Positions 63,480 to 64,000 of a stretch of 64,000 bases of DNA are shown piece after piece (the first letter of the stretch is position 1; every line of letters starts with the position of its first letter). The DNA comes from Aureimonas populi (GTDB taxonomy: Bacteria; Pseudomonadota; Alphaproteobacteria; Rhizobiales; Rhizobiaceae). Both the position numbers and the translations under genes were made by a program. The stretch covers positions 1,364,001 through 1,428,000 of the forward strand of contig NZ_CP072611.1 of the NCBI RefSeq assembly GCF_017815515.1. Direction: 5' to 3'. The notes below the pieces were generated by a model, which was not told the origin of the DNA, did not search any database, and saw only the letters and a list, made by a program, of their open reading frames with translations.

Positions 63480-64000
63480 ATGAGCGAGAGCGCGAGCGCG
63501 AACTACAAGGGTGTGTGGGGCAGCCGGATCGGCTTCGGCGCCCGCCCCGCCCTTCTCGTGATCGACTTCATGAAGGCTTATGTGACCGAGGGCGCGCCGC
63601 TTTATGCGCCCGGCGTGGTGGAAGCGGTGCGCCACGCCCCGGCGCTCCTGAAGGCGGCGCGCGAGGCCGGCGTTGCGGTGATCCACACCAACATCCTCTA
63701 CCATGCGCCCGGCTGCGCCGATGGCGGGGTGTGGGTGAAGAAGGCCCCCGTCATGAAGGCCATGGTGGCCGGCAACCCGCTGGCCGAGTTCTGCGAAGGC
63801 GTGGAGCCCGCCCCCGGCGAGCCGGTGATCACCAAGCAATATGCCAGCGCCTTCTTCGGCACGAGCCTTGCCCCCATGCTGCACGCGCAAGGGGTGGACA
63901 CCGTGGTGCTGGCCGGCTGCTCCACCAGCGGCTGCATCCGCGCCAGCGCGGTGGACGGGGTGCAGAACGGATTTCGCACCATCGTCGTCCGCGAATGCGT
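63480..64000 (+). CDS. nicF: Maleamate amidohydrolase (NicF), partial at the window end
   Basis: 173 codons are inside the window before it is cut. It is an isochorismatase-like cysteine hydrolase; the triad is visible as Asp29 (ALLVIDFMKAY), Lys119 (VITKQYASAFFGT) and Cys152 (LAGCSTSGCIRAS). ATG 63480 is preceded by GGGGGTGG. NicF hydrolyses maleamate to maleate and ammonia. It follows nicE by 10 bases in the same operon. The C-terminal end, and perhaps nicX and a nicotinate transporter, lie beyond 64000. Confidence 0.9.
   Translation, partial: MSESASANYKGVWGSRIGFGARPALLVIDFMKAYVTEGAPLYAPGVVEAVRHAPALLKAAREAGVAVIHTNILYHAPGCADGGVWVKKAPVMKAMVAGNPLAEFCEGVEPAPGEPVITKQYASAFFGTSLAPMLHAQGVDTVVLAGCSTSGCIRASAVDGVQNGFRTIVVREC

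Overview
The window is a G+C-rich, tightly packed stretch of chromosome (or of a large replicon) from what looks like an alphaproteobacterium, probably of the Hyphomicrobiales. This rests on strong G/C third-position bias, many ATGA and GTGA stop/start overlaps, frequent GTG starts, and the gene stock: Liv, Dpp, NMT1-type and polar amino-acid ABC transporters, a Bug receptor, HutC/F/D and Nic proteins. I see no rRNA, tRNA, CRISPR, insertion sequence, phage or plasmid gene. About 57 protein genes are supported. Nearly all belong to catabolic modules with their own transporter and regulator; eight are transcription regulators (2 IclR, 4 LysR, 1 GntR/HutC, 1 MarR).

Left part (1-11195): a glutamine-synthetase-like ligase (cut by the window edge), an FAD ferredoxin reductase and a [2Fe-2S] ferredoxin form one leftward operon. 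Two IclR regulators follow, then a phthalate-type Rieske oxygenase and a five-gene Liv-type ABC importer. Together they suggest import and oxygenation of an aromatic or heteroaromatic acid or amine.

Middle-left (11207-37029): two long leftward gene trains. The first (27299 to 11207) encodes an LLM flavin monooxygenase, both subunits of an ATP-dependent hydantoinase/oxoprolinase, a complete Dpp-type transporter with fused ATPases, a class III aminotransferase, a second LLM enzyme, a LysR regulator and a BisC-type molybdoenzyme. The second (37029 to 27599) encodes an NMT1/SsuABC-like transporter, a cytosine-deaminase-type amidohydrolase, an FAD-linked oxidase, a flavodoxin-fold reductase, a LysR regulator, an FMN reductase, an MFS exporter and a RidA-like protein. 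It ends at tandem terminators. A divergent ridA-creatininase pair starts at 37172. The chemistry (cyclic amide opening, amidine deamination, flavin monooxygenation, imine handling) points to an N-heterocycle or cyclic-ureide pathway that I cannot match to a fully described system.

Middle-right (38423-46593): a LysR gene faces an operon of an argininosuccinate-lyase-like enzyme and a polar amino-acid ABC transporter, followed by hutC facing hutF-hutD. The early histidine genes hutH, hutU and hutI are absent here.

Right part: 46618-55927 carries an itaconate-type C5-dicarboxylate degradation cluster (MaoC-like hydratase, CoA transferase, acyl-CoA dehydrogenase, Bug receptor, class I fumarase/mesaconase, MmgE/PrpD protein, CitE-type lyase, LysR). 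From 55941 to the end lies a nicotinate catabolism cluster (nicB, nicA, nicR, nicC, nicD, nicE and the start of nicF). Its regulatory gap holds three palindromes, one of them a perfect FNR/FixK-type box. The dioxygenase nicX is not inside the window.
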